Assembly (NCBI GenBank): GCA_027475525.1
Contig: JAMWFC010000083.1
Coordinates: 186,001-250,000 of the forward strand
From: Macrolepiota albuminosa
Taxonomy: Eukaryota > Basidiomycota > Agaricomycetes > Agaricales > Agaricaceae
Direction: 5' to 3'
Length of the DNA stretch: 64,000 nt
Positions within the stretch are counted from its first letter, which is position 1, and every line of letters starts with the position of its first letter. The position numbers and the translations under genes are program-made. This document shows positions 1 to 12,154 of the stretch, one piece after another. The notes beneath the pieces were generated by a model. It worked only from the letters and a program-made list of their open reading frames with translations, was not told the DNA's origin and ran no database searches.

Positions 1-2
1 CA

Positions 3-1549
3 ATGCTGAACCTTCTTATTCCTATTACCTTCTTTACCATGCAATTCCTGACATGGAAGCATGTTCTCAAGACATCGGGCAATGTTATGTTCCATACGGC
101 CATGACAGGATTAGGGACTCTTGCTATAATTGATGTTATTATGCTCGTGGACACAGAAGTGGCTATCAAGAAAACAAGGGAACAATTCAACCTGACTCAT
201 GAAGGTCAATGGACATTTGGCCAGACTCTTGCTGTTTTGTTACTTTTGGTTGCTCTACGTGATCTTATAGAGTCAATCTTAGAGAAACGTGCAAAGCAAC
301 TTGATGATCAGCTTCTTGAGGCATCAAAGAATGGGGAGAGAAAATCGGTTGAATCTTTATTAAGGCGAGGAGCAAGGTGCAGTAGACTAGGTATGAACTT
401 GATGATTCTTCATCAGTTAACACTGATTTTATCAAATCAGATGCATGTATCTGGGGTGCACTTGTACATGACCATTCAGAGATTGTTCATGTTCTGTTAG
501 ACTATGGGGCAAATCCAAACTCAAAAGGTGAGATAATTACTCACCCAAAGCTTGTGCTGCTAAAACTATTTTTCAGACATTGAAGGCAGGTCACTACTTC
601 ACTTTTCCGTTAAACATGGCTATTTAAGCTGTGTGTGGGCTTTGCTGGAGCACCAAGCAGATGTAAATTTCAAAGGTATGATAGAAACTACTTGTCTAGG
701 TTTTATCATGCCAATGCTAGCATCACAGATGATAAAGGCCTGTCTCCACTTATTTCTGCAGCTAGAGAAGGCTTTCTAGATATTGTGAAAGTTCTGCTAG
801 AGTATGGTGCATCTGTGAAATCAGAAGGTGGGATACAAATCATTTAAAATTTATGGTGCTAATACATCTCAGATGGTTATCACATGTCTCCACTTCACTA
901 TGCAGCTGACAAGGGCCAGCTAGGCATTGTGAAAGTTCTGTTAGAAAACTATGCAGATGTTAATGTTCAAAGTGGGATAGAAACTCATAGAAACTTTTCT
1001 ATACTCATGCTAGCATCTCAGATTCTTGTAACACAACCCCACTTCACTTTGCGGCTGAGAAGGGCTATCTTGACATTGTGAAAGTTCTGTTAGAAAACCA
1101 TGCAGATGTTAATGTTCAAGGTGGGATAGAAACTGATAGAAACTTTTTTCTACTCATGCTAGCATCTCAGATTCTTGTAACACAACTCCACTTCACTTTG
1201 CGGCTGAGAAGGGCCATCTTGACATCGTGAAAGTTCTGTTAGGAAACTATGCACATGTCAATGTTCAAGGTGGGATACAAACTCATTTAAATTGATTTTA
1301 CTTATTTCTAGCATTTCAGATGTTTACAAGACATCTCCACTTCACTTTGCAGCTAAAGAAGGCCACTTGGACATTGTGAAAGTGTTGTTGGAGTACTATG
1401 CAGATGTAAATTTAGCAGGTGTGATCTATGGATCCTCAAATTCTATTCATTGCCAATTAATGTTTCTTTTAGGCAATAATGGTTTCACAGCATTTGATCT
1501 AGCAGAACAGGCAAACCGCAGGGATGTTATTAGGTATTTCTTGAGATAG
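3..1549 (+). CDS. Ankyrin-repeat protein with N-terminal membrane segments (5' end probably outside window)
   Basis: Seen: the best model joins 3-390, 441-527, 577-675, 729-827, 873-971, 1022-1120, 1171-1269, 1320-1418 and 1473-1549, all with GT..AG introns of 45-54 nt and all in the same phase, giving about 381 residues. The first exon encodes hydrophobic stretches around residues 1-60 and 75-90, then a charged linker. The later exons each encode one ankyrin repeat (motifs such as TPLHFAAEKG and VKVLLE). The last exon ends in a short cap and TAG. Six exons are exactly 99 nt, one 33-residue repeat each. Known: ankyrin repeats bind proteins; hydrophobic segments plus ankyrin repeats suggest a membrane-tethered adaptor. 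Inference: a Met codon sits at position 3, but the gene probably starts further left. The region is more AT-rich than the housekeeping genes nearby. Function unknown. Confidence 0.75.
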
Positions 1550-2237
1550 ATGACAGATATCTACCACACCCCTTAGACTAGCAATTGTTATACAGTTCTT
1601 GTATGCCATTCCATTCTTTATAGCTTATTTAGCTCCACTCTCAGAATATACCCTGGACCCTGTTACACTATCAAGTCCCATCTTTACTGTGCATATGAAA
1701 ACAACCAGGTATGTAGTCATCAAGTCTTGATATTGCCTACTTTTATTATCTCATTTCTGTCTGTATTTCCATTCACTATTCTGTCTCCACCTCTCTCCAT
1801 TTCCATTTAACTTTGTTCTATTCAATCAATCCTCTAAAAATGCCTTAGAATCATGCTCCGATGCCTTCCACTAAAGGGTAGGTGAGCCCCAAGTAGTCTA
1901 TCATCCAGTCCTGTTTCTTGGCGCCTTAAAAGTCTGGCGATATCACAGCGGCGATGTGAAACTGAGGACTTGACATTCCATAGACTCGACTGTGCATGTC
2001 ACTATCAATCCTAAAGCTTATCTGGACACACTTCTGCCAACCATCTTACCGGCCGTGTCATAAGGTTGGAATATGGCACCGCTGGACTAAGACAATATTC
2101 TGAGAATATTTATGCATTGTAATGGAAGCAAAATGATATCCCCACGAAGGATGATCATTGTGATTAGACGGCGCAACTGGATTAATCCCTACTCAAGTCA
2201 AGTGCCACTCTTCAAACCAGCTCTCGAACTTTCATGT
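1550..2237. other. Intergenic stretch, no gene seen
   Basis: Only short chance frames are present. The pyrimidine-rich first half (1560-1830) looks like a 3' flank of the ankyrin gene. No repeat or RNA gene was recognised. Confidence 0.5.
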
Positions 2238-3290
2238 CTAGGTCGCTGTCTTTTCGGACGGGTTTCCCAGTATACAGCTGTCGAGGGTACCTAGTCGCGT
2301 AAGCGGTGTAAGGCTGTGTCGGTCCCGGTTTCTAGTGTACGCTGCAATCAATGGGGGAGCCGCCGAACCGAACGTCGAACTCACTGGTGAGTAGACGGGG
2401 AACGGATATGCGCCGGGGCCGCTAAACGCAGGGTTCACAGGTGCCGTTTGTGAGCCCTTGTTGGTGCTAAACTTGCGCTGGTACCGCGTCTCTGGCATCT
2501 GCGGAAAGTGCACACGCTTCCCAGACGCTGCCCCGGCAGACCTATCGGAGAAGTTAAATGCACGCGGATCAGAAGGGCTATTGGCGCCGGGAGTGTGCAG
2601 GTACCCTGCTGGAGTCTCGGGAAACGAGGTAGGCGGGCCTGGTGAATTTGTCGTTTTCGGGATATATGTGGAGGGGGGGAGTGGGTAGCCTGCTGGTGAG
2701 CGGTAGTCAAAGCTTGTGACGTAGGTCGTTGGAGGCCCTTGGACCTGTGAGGGTTCGATTTGGTAAACAGAAGCGATAGCATCTCGTCGGTCCTTCTCCT
2801 GAGCTCTTCGTCTGCGTATGCAAAAGCAAATGCTTAATGATACCAAGATTGATATTACTACGATCGAGAGTTCAATAAGCTAGCTCCGATCACAACATGG
2901 AAGACATACGGAGGGATCCGCCTAGGAAAATGGCGATTTGAGCACCAGCAGGCAAGCGCTGTGTACATTGCCACAACTCATCACTGAGAATTCCGAACTA
3001 TATAGTAAACAGTCTATCCTCGTTGACGCCAGCATTACTCACAGTGTGGTATAGCAAACCTGATCAGCCGCAACTCCCGGAATCGTGCCTATGCTCCATA
3101 CTAATGCAACGGTTCCACCTACAACTCGAAGACCTAGGTATGCATGCACCCAACCTTAGTATTCCATCCGACCCTGAGTCCAAAACCTACTCACTTGAGC
3201 CCGAATTCGGTGTCATCGTATCGATTAGAATGACTTCACAATATCTAAAAAGATCAACTTTCCAGAAATTCGTCTAACGATAGACCAGTC
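2238..3290 (-). CDS. Single-pass membrane protein with Pro/Ser-rich cytoplasmic tail (5' end unresolved)
   Basis: Seen: reading leftwards, small exons join in frame across GT..AG introns. One exon encodes CEVILIDTMTPNSGS, the next GGTVALVWSIGTIPG and VCYTTL, the next DELWQCTQRLPAGAQIAIFL. A 52-nt intron (GTATGT..TAG, about 2858-2909) then joins to ISILVSLSICFCIRRRR. This makes one hydrophobic helix followed by a basic stop-transfer run. The last exon (stop at 2238) encodes about 190 residues rich in Pro, Ser, Gly and Thr. Inference: Cys and Trp residues before the helix suggest an extracellular part, with the proline-rich tail inside. Upstream of about 3290 I could not place the start codon or signal peptide. 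I do not recognise the family. Confidence 0.6.
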
Positions 3291-3633
3291 CGAAGAACCC
3301 GCACAGCAGGACTTCTTGTGGATTCGGATGGTTTAGAAGGGGGGGTGAGATCAACTCGCAAGAGATTCATCACGGCCAAGGCAGCAAAATATATGTATCG
3401 TCAGATTTGCCTCCCTTGATGGAGACTGTCTCTGACACAAGTGGACAACTTTGATGATGATTGATGATGAGACACGCAAGTTACGCTCAATTGTTTGATG
3501 CCATAATGATCAAAGTGTCTTGACGTACGCTGAACCACTGGTGAAGTCTACCGTATTCTGTTTTTTTTAATGGTTGACAATCTACCAAGAATACTCATAC
3601 AACAATCTTTACTTTGCACTGCCAAGTACATAC

Positions 3634-5153
3634 CTACGCCCACCGCTGTACAACAACGCTATTAGCAAGGCTCGCAGCTTCTATGGTGACATCCAAATCA
3701 TCCAAGGTGCGATTTGGGAACGTTGTTCCAATCGTATAAGGTCGTGTCATATTCTCTGGGCGTGCGCTAAAAAAAGCCATTAGTTTGATAGTCATGAGGC
3801 TATCACGAACCAAGGTGACGTACGCATTGATGAAATTTCTCAAGTCACTGACTTTGTGTGTCAAGTTCATGCGACACATCATCCTGAAAATCCTTCAACG
3901 AAGGTTGCAACATCCAAATCAACTGAATAAAGTACCTTGTCCCATCCGCCAAGCGAATCTGCACACTGGTGGTAGGCAATGATTGGTCGACTTCAAATCG
4001 CGTAGTAACACTCTGTCGCTCCCCGACGGCGGTCGAGGTCCGTTGAGAAGAAGTCGGGAATTGTCCTGGCATTGGAGTTGAATCATTAGACGACCTTGCA
4101 ACCGAAACCTCGGGTACTGGTGCACCAAGGCGGTGACCAGAACCAGAGAAGGCTCGAGATCCCTGAGGCGGGACGTAGGCCTCGTGTGTTCTCTGTGAAA
4201 TGCGAATATCCACAGGCTGTCCCACGCGGAGGTTGAGGATGTGGGGTGGAGCTTGCCTGAGCAAGTATTGTAGGGTTGTCCGTGGCAGAAGAAAGAAACG
4301 TACCCGGAGCGCAGTTGGTCAAGCAACTCAGCGTGTTCAGGATTGTCGTAGTGCATCAGGGGTCCATCTTCTATAGAGAACCCATTGCTCCACAATGTCA
4401 AATGGCGAACAGCAGGTGCTTCGTCTTCTATGGGACTAGTCATTAATCCGAGTAATTGTGAGTTGCTGCCTGTACAAACCAGACAACGCATCGGGATCTG
4501 GAATAAACGCGCTTTCTACTTCATCGCTTCCAAGTCTATTACCTCCACCGCGGAAGGGCCCTGAAGGAGGAGACACATCCCTTCGTGTGCCACCTCTAAT
4601 TACAAGATGTAAGTAACCAAGAAATGTTGCTCTGAAAGACGTACTGTGCAGCAAGGCGTAGAAGGTCGCGAACTAAATCACCTCCTGGCATTCGGGACCG
4701 ATTATCTGGATTTTGAATCGAGAGACCACTGTCGTGGTGAAGTTCAGGTGCAGTTGTTCCCAATCATCATGACTATGCTTACCTGCGTTCACCACCAGCA
4801 AACCACGATTCTCCCCTGCTCGGGTCATCTTCATCGGAATCATCGTCGTCTTGGCCTCCACCAAAACCCCCAAAACTAGGCCCGGCACCGCCACCCTGCG
4901 AGTTAAGCCCACTGATTGTTCCAAATCGTGAGCCACTACGACTGTTGTTATCCCCACTGTTTCTTAATGAGATCGTACGAAGTTAATTCTTCCCTTCTCG
5001 GGACAAAGATGGATCGACATACCCCGACCAGTTGCCTATACGTCCTACCCGAGGGGCCTGAGTTGGTCTCGCCCATGAAGCAGGCAAAGGTTCGGCGGCA
5101 CCACCTCCTAGAGAACGTCCTCCAGTCGTATTACTATTGTCGCCGTCAGACAT
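3634..5153 (-). CDS. SHP1: Cdc48/p97 cofactor, p47/Shp1 family (SEP and UBX domains)
   Basis: Known: p47/Shp1 proteins link the Cdc48/p97 ATPase to ubiquitinated substrates and membrane fusion. Seen: about eight exons. Exon 1 (5153-5023) starts MSDGDNSN and carries EPLPASWARP and RVGRIGNWSG. Exon 2 has a Gly-rich/acidic run ending in ESWFAGGERR, the usual p47 linker motif. The SEP domain reads LTLWSNGFSIEDGPL, and the next exon holds the APPHILNLRVGQPVDI and FSGSGHRLG region. The UBX domain starts PTTSVQIRLADGTR and ends in TIGTTFPNRTLDD and SVVVQRWA. A 60-nt intron splits FINA from ARPENMTRPYTI. The initiating ATG (5151-5153) is the only in-frame Met before the conserved N-terminus. No UBA domain is visible ahead of it. 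Introns use GTATGT, GTAAGC and GTAC-type donors. Identification is firm; exact splice sites are read by eye. Confidence 0.93.
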
Positions 5154-7221
5154 GAATGATCAAAAGATACAAAGGAGATCGAGTGACGCGTCTTCTCAAA
5201 CTAAACGCATTGTTGTGGATGATGGCTCCAGCCAAACAAGAAGCATGAGCAGGGACGCCCTCTCTAGCGTCCGCCCTCGCCGAGCTGCCGTCAATCCCAA
5301 GCCCGACGTCCACGTCAGCCTCAGACAAGCTCCTCGGTCAGTGCAACTTCACTCCGACAAAATCCTTTTGGATAGAACATGCCATTTGCGCAATGACTGC
5401 TTATTGGCCATACCGGATCACTTACAGGCTATACCATTCTCAGGAATCTCAGGAGAGCTTCTAGCTAGCGTCAAGGTCTTAAATGCTTTTGAGGTCCCAG
5501 ATCGCTGCTACCATGACCTAGAAAACGCCGGCCATACCCTGTGTGGAACTGGGTGAGCATGCATACATCTCATTGTATCGTCTGAGCCTGAGCCAGAGGC
5601 AACTTGACCCAGACATCTTTGGGTTGAACGACGACAATATCCATTATGAGAGAGTCTCGCGTTTCCACGTCAAGTTACCAGGACTTAGATGTTATCTGCG
5701 AATGAGTCGAGTCGGACATTGACCTAACATTCATACCATTCGGATTCGCAAAACAAGCATTATTTACTCAAACCTCAGCCAACGACAGTCTCGCATCTAT
5801 TAACATACTTCTATCTAGTGATCCTGATACGTACCGAACAAGCTCAGAGGTAAATTTTTTTTATCCATTATCGTGACTGAAGCGCTACGCGCCTATGTTA
5901 CACGGTACATCGGAAGTAGCTACTTGTACAAGAGCCATGGAATGAAACACCCCCCCGCGTACGCGGATAATAAGTGAGCCGGTGCGTCCAAGCGCCGTTT
6001 TAGACCACGCCCCCCTGGTAGAAACCTGAGAAACCACGGGAGATACTTTGCGTTTGGTGAGCGACAAATGCCTGCCTGTGAGGGTGGGCGGAGAGGGACG
6101 AGCAGCAGGGCCGCGTACCCAACCAATGCTGGAAGTGAATAGTAAGGTCAGTAGTCATGGTGGGCTCACATTTTTCATGTGTCAGTCAAGGCTTGTCCTT
6201 CCATTCATGAGCCAAAAACCACTCACTCAACGGTTGACTAACCAAAGTCTGAATTATAAGACGGCGAGTGTTCTGAAAATACTATTGACACGATCCCTCA
6301 AGAAGTCTGCGAACAAAGGTGCTTATGTAAAGTTTCCGAAAGTTGACACTACGCCACATACCAATAATGGATGCAAATCCTTAATTGAAGATTACGAGAT
6401 ATGGACCAGAAGTGAACAAACAGTTCATCAAACAGTCACGGTTAATAACAACTCATAGGGATACAGTGAGGAGTGTGTAACGGGATGAATCTTGAAGAAA
6501 CTCCCAAGGAAACAGTATGGCGTAAATCCATACGACAGGCGAATTCACTCTACAATAACGCAAGCATAGTACTCAGCAATGGATCAGAGAGAACTGAGGA
6601 TGCACAAGAAACCGGTATATCGATTTCGTTTAAAATCACACAGAACTTGACGTAGATACTAGGTGTAGCACCAATACAATATTTTTGAAAAATCAAGATA
6701 GTAAGAAAAAAAATGATAGAATGGAAGTGGATTTTATGACGAGTGGACAGGAAGAGAAAGTACGCGGCAGCACGGGAGAAACTTGAAGAGGAAGGGACAG
6801 GAGAACTGTCATCCATGATATATTATTATTGTCAGGAAAAACGATGGTAGCACGAGAGCGAGAACAGGACTGGAAAAGTGAAGTGACGGTGAGGATGGGT
6901 CCATAATCATAAAATCTTGTAAATATAACGAGTAGATACTATCTATGTTATATGCATACCTTTAGTGATAAATATGAAAGATAATAAGCGATAGACGTTG
7001 AGTGGCGACACAATGACGGGCGGCGCAGACGCGACGTCATACGCTCTTGTACTTCAGAATGATGTGTACTTTCGTATGTAATGTATCGCCACGAGAGGAA
7101 ATCCAGAAGAATGACAAAAGGTCATGTAAACGTTGCGCCGACAATGGGGATAGAGGATGGCCTGGGAGGGACGAGTGGCGCATGAGGTAGCATGGAGAGG
7201 TGGATCTGACTGATTCCCTGT
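5154..7221. other. Intergenic stretch upstream of SHP1, no supported gene
   Basis: Open frames occur here, the longest on + at 5137-5556, but that one starts inside SHP1 and has no recognisable domain or splice partner. The 6.8-7.2 kb part is probably 3' flank of HMG-box gene 1. Nothing else is supported. Confidence 0.4.
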
Positions 7222-8546
7222 TTAGTCTACAGCATATCTCTCCGTCGCCGCGGCGGCGGCGACAGTAGCCCAAGCACTCTGACTCTGAAGCCCTCGGTCG
7301 ATGTCCATAATATCGGCAAAGTTATTCCAGACGGTGCTTGGGGTTTTACCTCCATTTGGGTCAACAGTGTGGTTGAAAAACGCATATTCGAGGCCGATGG
7401 TGTTGTCGTTTGTGAAGCCGCGATTGATATATTCGGAATATCCGAAGTTGGCTTCAGTCTGGGAGTAGGTGGTGGTATAAGCTCCACTTGCTTTATCGGC
7501 GACGTCAACCTCGGTCGTCTGCCTTTGCAGATCATTCGCTCCATGTGTGTGGGAGGGTTGGTGTAGTGCGTGGTCTGCATAAAGCTGACCTTCGTAAACG
7601 ACGTTGTATCCTCCCTGCATCTGGCCACTGCCGACTGTCTGGTAGGCATTCACTTGGGATGCGGCAAACGGCTGCATGGCAGTATGACTCGCGTAAGGTT
7701 GGTAATGTTGGCCATAATAATTCATTGGCTGTGCTTCATGATTCAAAATTCTCATATCAAAAGTATCAGAAGACTGGTAATGATCGTGAGCGACGAATAT
7801 GTACACGCAGTAGAACTTACAAATATGGGATCATTATAGAAGGCGTGGACGGAATTGGCGACGGCGTGTTGATCGCTGGAGGTTATGGCAGGACCTAGCG
7901 GCACGACATTGTCGGAGGCAATGGCATGCTGATCTTCGAGGGCCGGTGCAGAACTAAGTGTGATGCCATTGTCGGCAATAGTAGATTGTTCGACGGGGGC
8001 TACTTCAAAGCCGAGTCCGGCACCGTTGTCGACGCCGTATTGATCGTAAGGGACCATCGCAGAAACGAGCCCAGAATCACTGGAAACCGACGGGAGGTTG
8101 TAGGTCTCGGGCCATTCACCTCCTGATACGTGCACATTGGTGGCCTGAGTGCGTGTGAGGTTAACGGCGGAGGTCAAAGCTGCCTTTGCTTTCGTTGTCC
8201 GCCTCGGCTTCGTGACACTGCACTTTGCCTTTTTGGACTGCTGCTTATCGCCTGATCCCCTCGGCCTGGGTCGGTACCTGTAATCAGGATGAAGCGCAAG
8301 GAGCTCCAACATCTTCTCTTTTGCGAGTCGTTCAAAGTGTCTTATTACCTCGTCGGGTTCACTTCGCCACTGCTGAGAAATTATCTTGGATATTTTCGGC
8401 AGATCAGATTTTTCGCCCGGATGCGCTAGGATATACTCCTTTTGTTTGACTATCCGGTAGATTACCCATGCATTTGGGGGTCGCTTTATATGCGATTTCC
8501 GGGGAGTGGCCTCGACAAAACGCTCAGCAGGTAGAGAAGCAGACAT
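7222..8546 (-). CDS. HMG-box transcription factor 1
   Basis: Seen: two exons, 8546-7821 and 7773-7222, separated by a 47-nt intron (GTAAGT..CAG, phase 0), giving 425 residues. The HMG box spans about residues 20-92: HIKRPPNAWVIYR near its start, QQWRSEP in the middle and HPDYRYRPR at its end. A basic tail with KKAK and KPRRTTKAK follows, a likely nuclear signal. The C-terminal half is rich in Gln, Asn, Tyr and Ala and ends in an Ala run encoded by GCC/GCG repeats. The start was taken at MSAS because the paralogue at 31848 starts the same way and the upstream region is a conserved promoter. Known: this HMG type binds bent or minor-groove DNA; relatives include fungal mating and developmental regulators. 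Inference: sequence-specific regulator; target unknown. It need not be a mating-type gene, since no pheromone-receptor or homeodomain gene is near. Confidence 0.88.
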
Positions 8547-8640
8547 GTTGGCGTCGAAAAATGTAGAGATGTTAGATGTGCGGTGGACGAGCAAAGGGGA
8601 TGCAGGAGAATGCGACGGCGCGGGATGTTGGCAGTGGTTT

Positions 8641-8704
8641 AAGTAACAGTCGAGTGGCCAGAGTTGAAATACCGCTTTGCACGTGGCCCTATATACATCC
8701 TGGC
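8641..8704 (-). promoter_or_regulatory. Conserved promoter block of HMG-box gene 1
   Basis: This block lies 95-160 bp upstream of the ATG. It is nearly identical to 31681-31745 ahead of HMG-box gene 2. Shared parts include GGCCAGGATG, a TATA stretch, the palindrome CACGTG (8680-8685) and TTTCAACTCTGGCCACTCGA. Flanking sequence diverges much more. Inference: shared binding sites, with an E-box-like CACGTG core. Confidence 0.65.
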
Positions 8705-8759
8705 CACATAGGATTTGTCCTGGGTGGACAAGAATCAACAGAAACGGCAAATAAACTTG

Positions 8760-10600
8760 TCTAAATAACCACTCAGTTCAAAAGAGAGAAGGTGCGGGGA
8801 ACGGTGAAGTTTCAATGATGAGCCTAGCCAGAAGCCAGGTTCTTGCCCATCGCCATCCCCTTACAAGTGAAGTGATGAACCGCTTTGGCAAGTATGGCAG
8901 ACTAATGCGTTTGATTGCAGAGATCACTGTCCAAGCGGCTGTGAACAAAGATATATTACATTGACGCTTGAGCACAGACTTTAAGGCAGCAGCGTCTTGA
9001 ACCTTACGCACGAGAGCATAATTCACGACGTGGAACGCCGATAGGAATTTGAATATCACTTTGAGTGACCTCGGTCTAAATTTACCTTGTGAAAAAGATG
9101 TCCGTACCTATCCAGTCGATCTGCTAACTATCAAATTAATTGCCCGCAACATATGAGGAAAACGTGGCGTTCGATATACACCCATCCAGTCTATGGGTTG
9201 AATTCTTTCTCTAGGTCCCCGGAAAATCGCTTGGGTCTGGTTCAAATTTTCCAGAACTTCACAATACCCACCAGTATAAGTTGACAGAGGCGATGGAAAC
9301 TTCAGCTCAGAGATGCTCAAATTCCCAGAATCCTTAGCAAGATGTTGGCAAAAAAATCTACCAGAGGCAAGCTCGATATCCTGCGCGAAATCAATAGCAA
9401 ATGTGTCCTTTCAGGTTCTTTGGGGAAACCATCAAATGGAGATGGAGAACCCTCAAAGAATCCGGATTGTGAGTTCAGTTGCCCAAGTACCGAAGTAGCG
9501 AAAATTCTCTCTTTAAAAATACAACTCATGAATTTCGTGAATTTAGGAGGTTGATTTTCTGTGAAAGGAAGTTGGAATGATTGGCTACCAGACAGATCAC
9601 GAGAACTCACACGGGGCTGCCTACGTGTAACACGACTCCAAATCCCTGCAAGGGAGGATACGAGTCACGGCGCGCCATAAGCTGTCGAGGCTTCAAGTCG
9701 ACCGCGTCTCTTGATCAAAATTCTCACGTGTCAATTCTTGACCTTTGCGGCGCGTGACGCAGCCACAACCGATATCATTCCAACGCGTTAAAACCCGGAC
9801 TATCATCCGCGTCGCTCGTCTCCAATTTGATACATATGAACATATGTCTTGCTCATAGCCATACCATCGCTTTTTAATGAATCTTACGATTGTGGCAGTG
9901 AAGCCCTTTGCATCATTTGTAGTCGTCTCAGAAGAGGGATGAACACTCCGGTTTCCTTTCATCAACCTTTCATCACAGTGAAAGTTCGTTGTCATACTTA
10001 TGAGCATACTGGACCGTCACAAGAACAAAAACAATCATTTCTGGTGACACTATAGTTAACCTGGATTATGTGCGATCCGATCCCTACATGAGACGATAAC
10101 TCACCGTCGACCTTTCCTGACGCTAACAGAGCTGCCTGATCTGTCAAGGCAAGCAACGGTTTGCGTCAACACCTTTGATTTGGAATTGACTTTGGCGGCT
10201 TCTCATCAGCGCTCTAGGTCTCATCGGCGACGTTGGGCTCAGTTTCTAGGGCTGCATCTCGTGTTTGTGTAGATTCCTTTTACCATTCTCTTCTAACTGC
10301 CATATTCCTAGATGTTTCGGAAAAAAAACAGTTAACAAGGTGTGTGTCTTCCGTCTCATGGCGTAGTGACACATTGCCACCTTCAAGGACATTCTCACAA
10401 TTAGTCAAAACCAGTGTGGGGAAGAAGCCTTTGAATGACTCTTCTCAATAGGCCCTAGATTTGACCCACACATTTCCACCTCTCCACCTCTCCTTGCACG
10501 TTAAATGTGGATAGGAGACGTAAGATTATCTTTGTTGTAAAAACACTCAGTTCCGTACCATCGCGATTTTTTCTATAGTGGTGTTTCGAATGTTGTCCTT
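8760..10600. other. Intergenic stretch, no supported gene
   Basis: Frames up to about 100 codons occur on both strands, but none has a recognisable motif, plausible composition or splice partner. No RNA gene or repeat was recognised. Confidence 0.4.
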
Positions 10601-10609
10601 CACCCGTTT

Positions 10610-11560
10610 GACACCGCCATATACAAGTCATAGTCCATGTCAACTTCTTCCAGAGCGACCCATGGAACAGAATTCATGTTTCTTTTAGAGTCGAAATTGT
10701 ACTGGACTCAAAGTTTCAAGACTTTGAGAACGCGAGATCGGGGATCTGTGCAGCATTTCTCCGGGACATAAATCTGAACGGGTAGACAAGGGTGTTTTCG
10801 CATCACAGTTGTATCGCTGGCAGTCAACAATACGCCGTTGCATGTATCTCGAGGGAATGCACATATTTTGCCACTATTGTCTATAACTTCTTCAATATGG
10901 CAGGATTCAAGTGTTTGAGAAGCACATCGAAGCAAGACTTCAGTCTTGATATGATATGAAAGTTGGGAACGAAGCACAACATTGCTAAGATCAGTGAAAG
11001 CTCCAAAATCGATGAAAGGCAGCTGGTTTTGTGTGACTTTCCCATTCCAGACACAGCCTTGGGGAGCACAAGATCAGCCACCCCCTCATTCAATTCGAGT
11101 TCATGTCATTGGGAGTTTGACCGTAACGTTTTGCAAAGGTGTTGTTTGTCGTCATTTATCAGACGTGCGAGCTTGACTCCGTGTTGTTTCAGGACGGCCA
11201 GAGACCAGTTATCTCGGTTGTCAATGTCTGCGGTCACTTGCAAGGGCCTGTTGGAATCTATAAGAAGGGAATTACATTCTTCGTAATGACTCTCGACTTG
11301 GTCCAATGTTGTTCGTTCTATAGCTATGATGATCCCTTGAGCAGACTCATGTTTGTCCACGACGATACGAGCAATACAAAGGGGCTCCGACAGCCAATCA
11401 GGGGGCTGCCGTGGTGAAGGTGCAGAGGCCACATGCGAGTGTTTCTGCGAAGACTCGGTTCTCCCAGAAACTCTTCGGGACGATTCGAAGGGACGAACAC
11501 CAGAGGCTGTAGCAGTCAACAGTCGTGAGAGGTAACCATTGGAAGAAGCAGAAGCATTAT
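10610..11560 (-). CDS. Unidentified coding-like block, possibly a broken gene
   Basis: Seen: on the minus strand three coding-looking stretches follow each other. About 11540-11110 encodes WLSEPLCIARIVVDKH and NRDNWSLAVLKQHGVKLARL. About 11050-10710 encodes NQLPFIDFGAFTDLSN and SCHIEEVIDNSGKICAF. About 10680-10613 encodes NSVPWVALEEVDMDYDLY and ends in TGA. Between the first two, two frames overlap, and neither a clean GT..AG intron nor a single open frame joins them. Inference: either a gene with introns I could not place, or a pseudogene with a frameshift near 11070. I do not recognise the product. Confidence 0.35.
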
Positions 11561-12154
11561 TGCAATGCTTTCACTATGAGCTGCACCAGGAGGTTTGGAA
11601 GTTAAAATTAGAAGATGCGACAGTTAGTGCTGGGAAGCCATGGACCATCGCAGGAGATGCTGCGGAAATACTACCACTAGGAATTGCACCCAAGGTTGCC
11701 TGAGTTTATCGTTGGAAGTTAGAGCAGATCCTGACGAGATATTATTACTGTATGTTGCATCATTGCAAGTACTTCCTGGGAGACCGCAATTGGAAATTCC
11801 AGCATATGGTAATATACCCTGGAGTTTCCAGTCGCATTCTTAGGAACTCTATTAGTCGCAGTTCTTTAACATCTTGTAAGTCAAAGTTTTTTCTGTTGTA
11901 ATACCACATCACGAGTGTGGCGATTGTTGCGCTCAAGAGAGCTCCGGCAGGAGAAAATATATGACGCCCCTTGAATACATTTTATCCGTCAATATTTCAG
12001 AATGTTAGAAATCAATCATGCTATGACATTTGGGTGGGTGGTGCTGTTGCCGAGAGAGACACTTACTCGTTCCACTGCCCTAGAAATCACTGAGCTTGGG
12101 GTGGAATCAGAAATCAAGTTCACCATCGTAAGTCACGAGGTAGACTCAACTGGT

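Noticed and set aside
5137..5556. 139-codon plus-strand frame overlapping the SHP1 start
   Set aside because: No domain, no splice partner, overlaps a firmly identified gene on the other strand.
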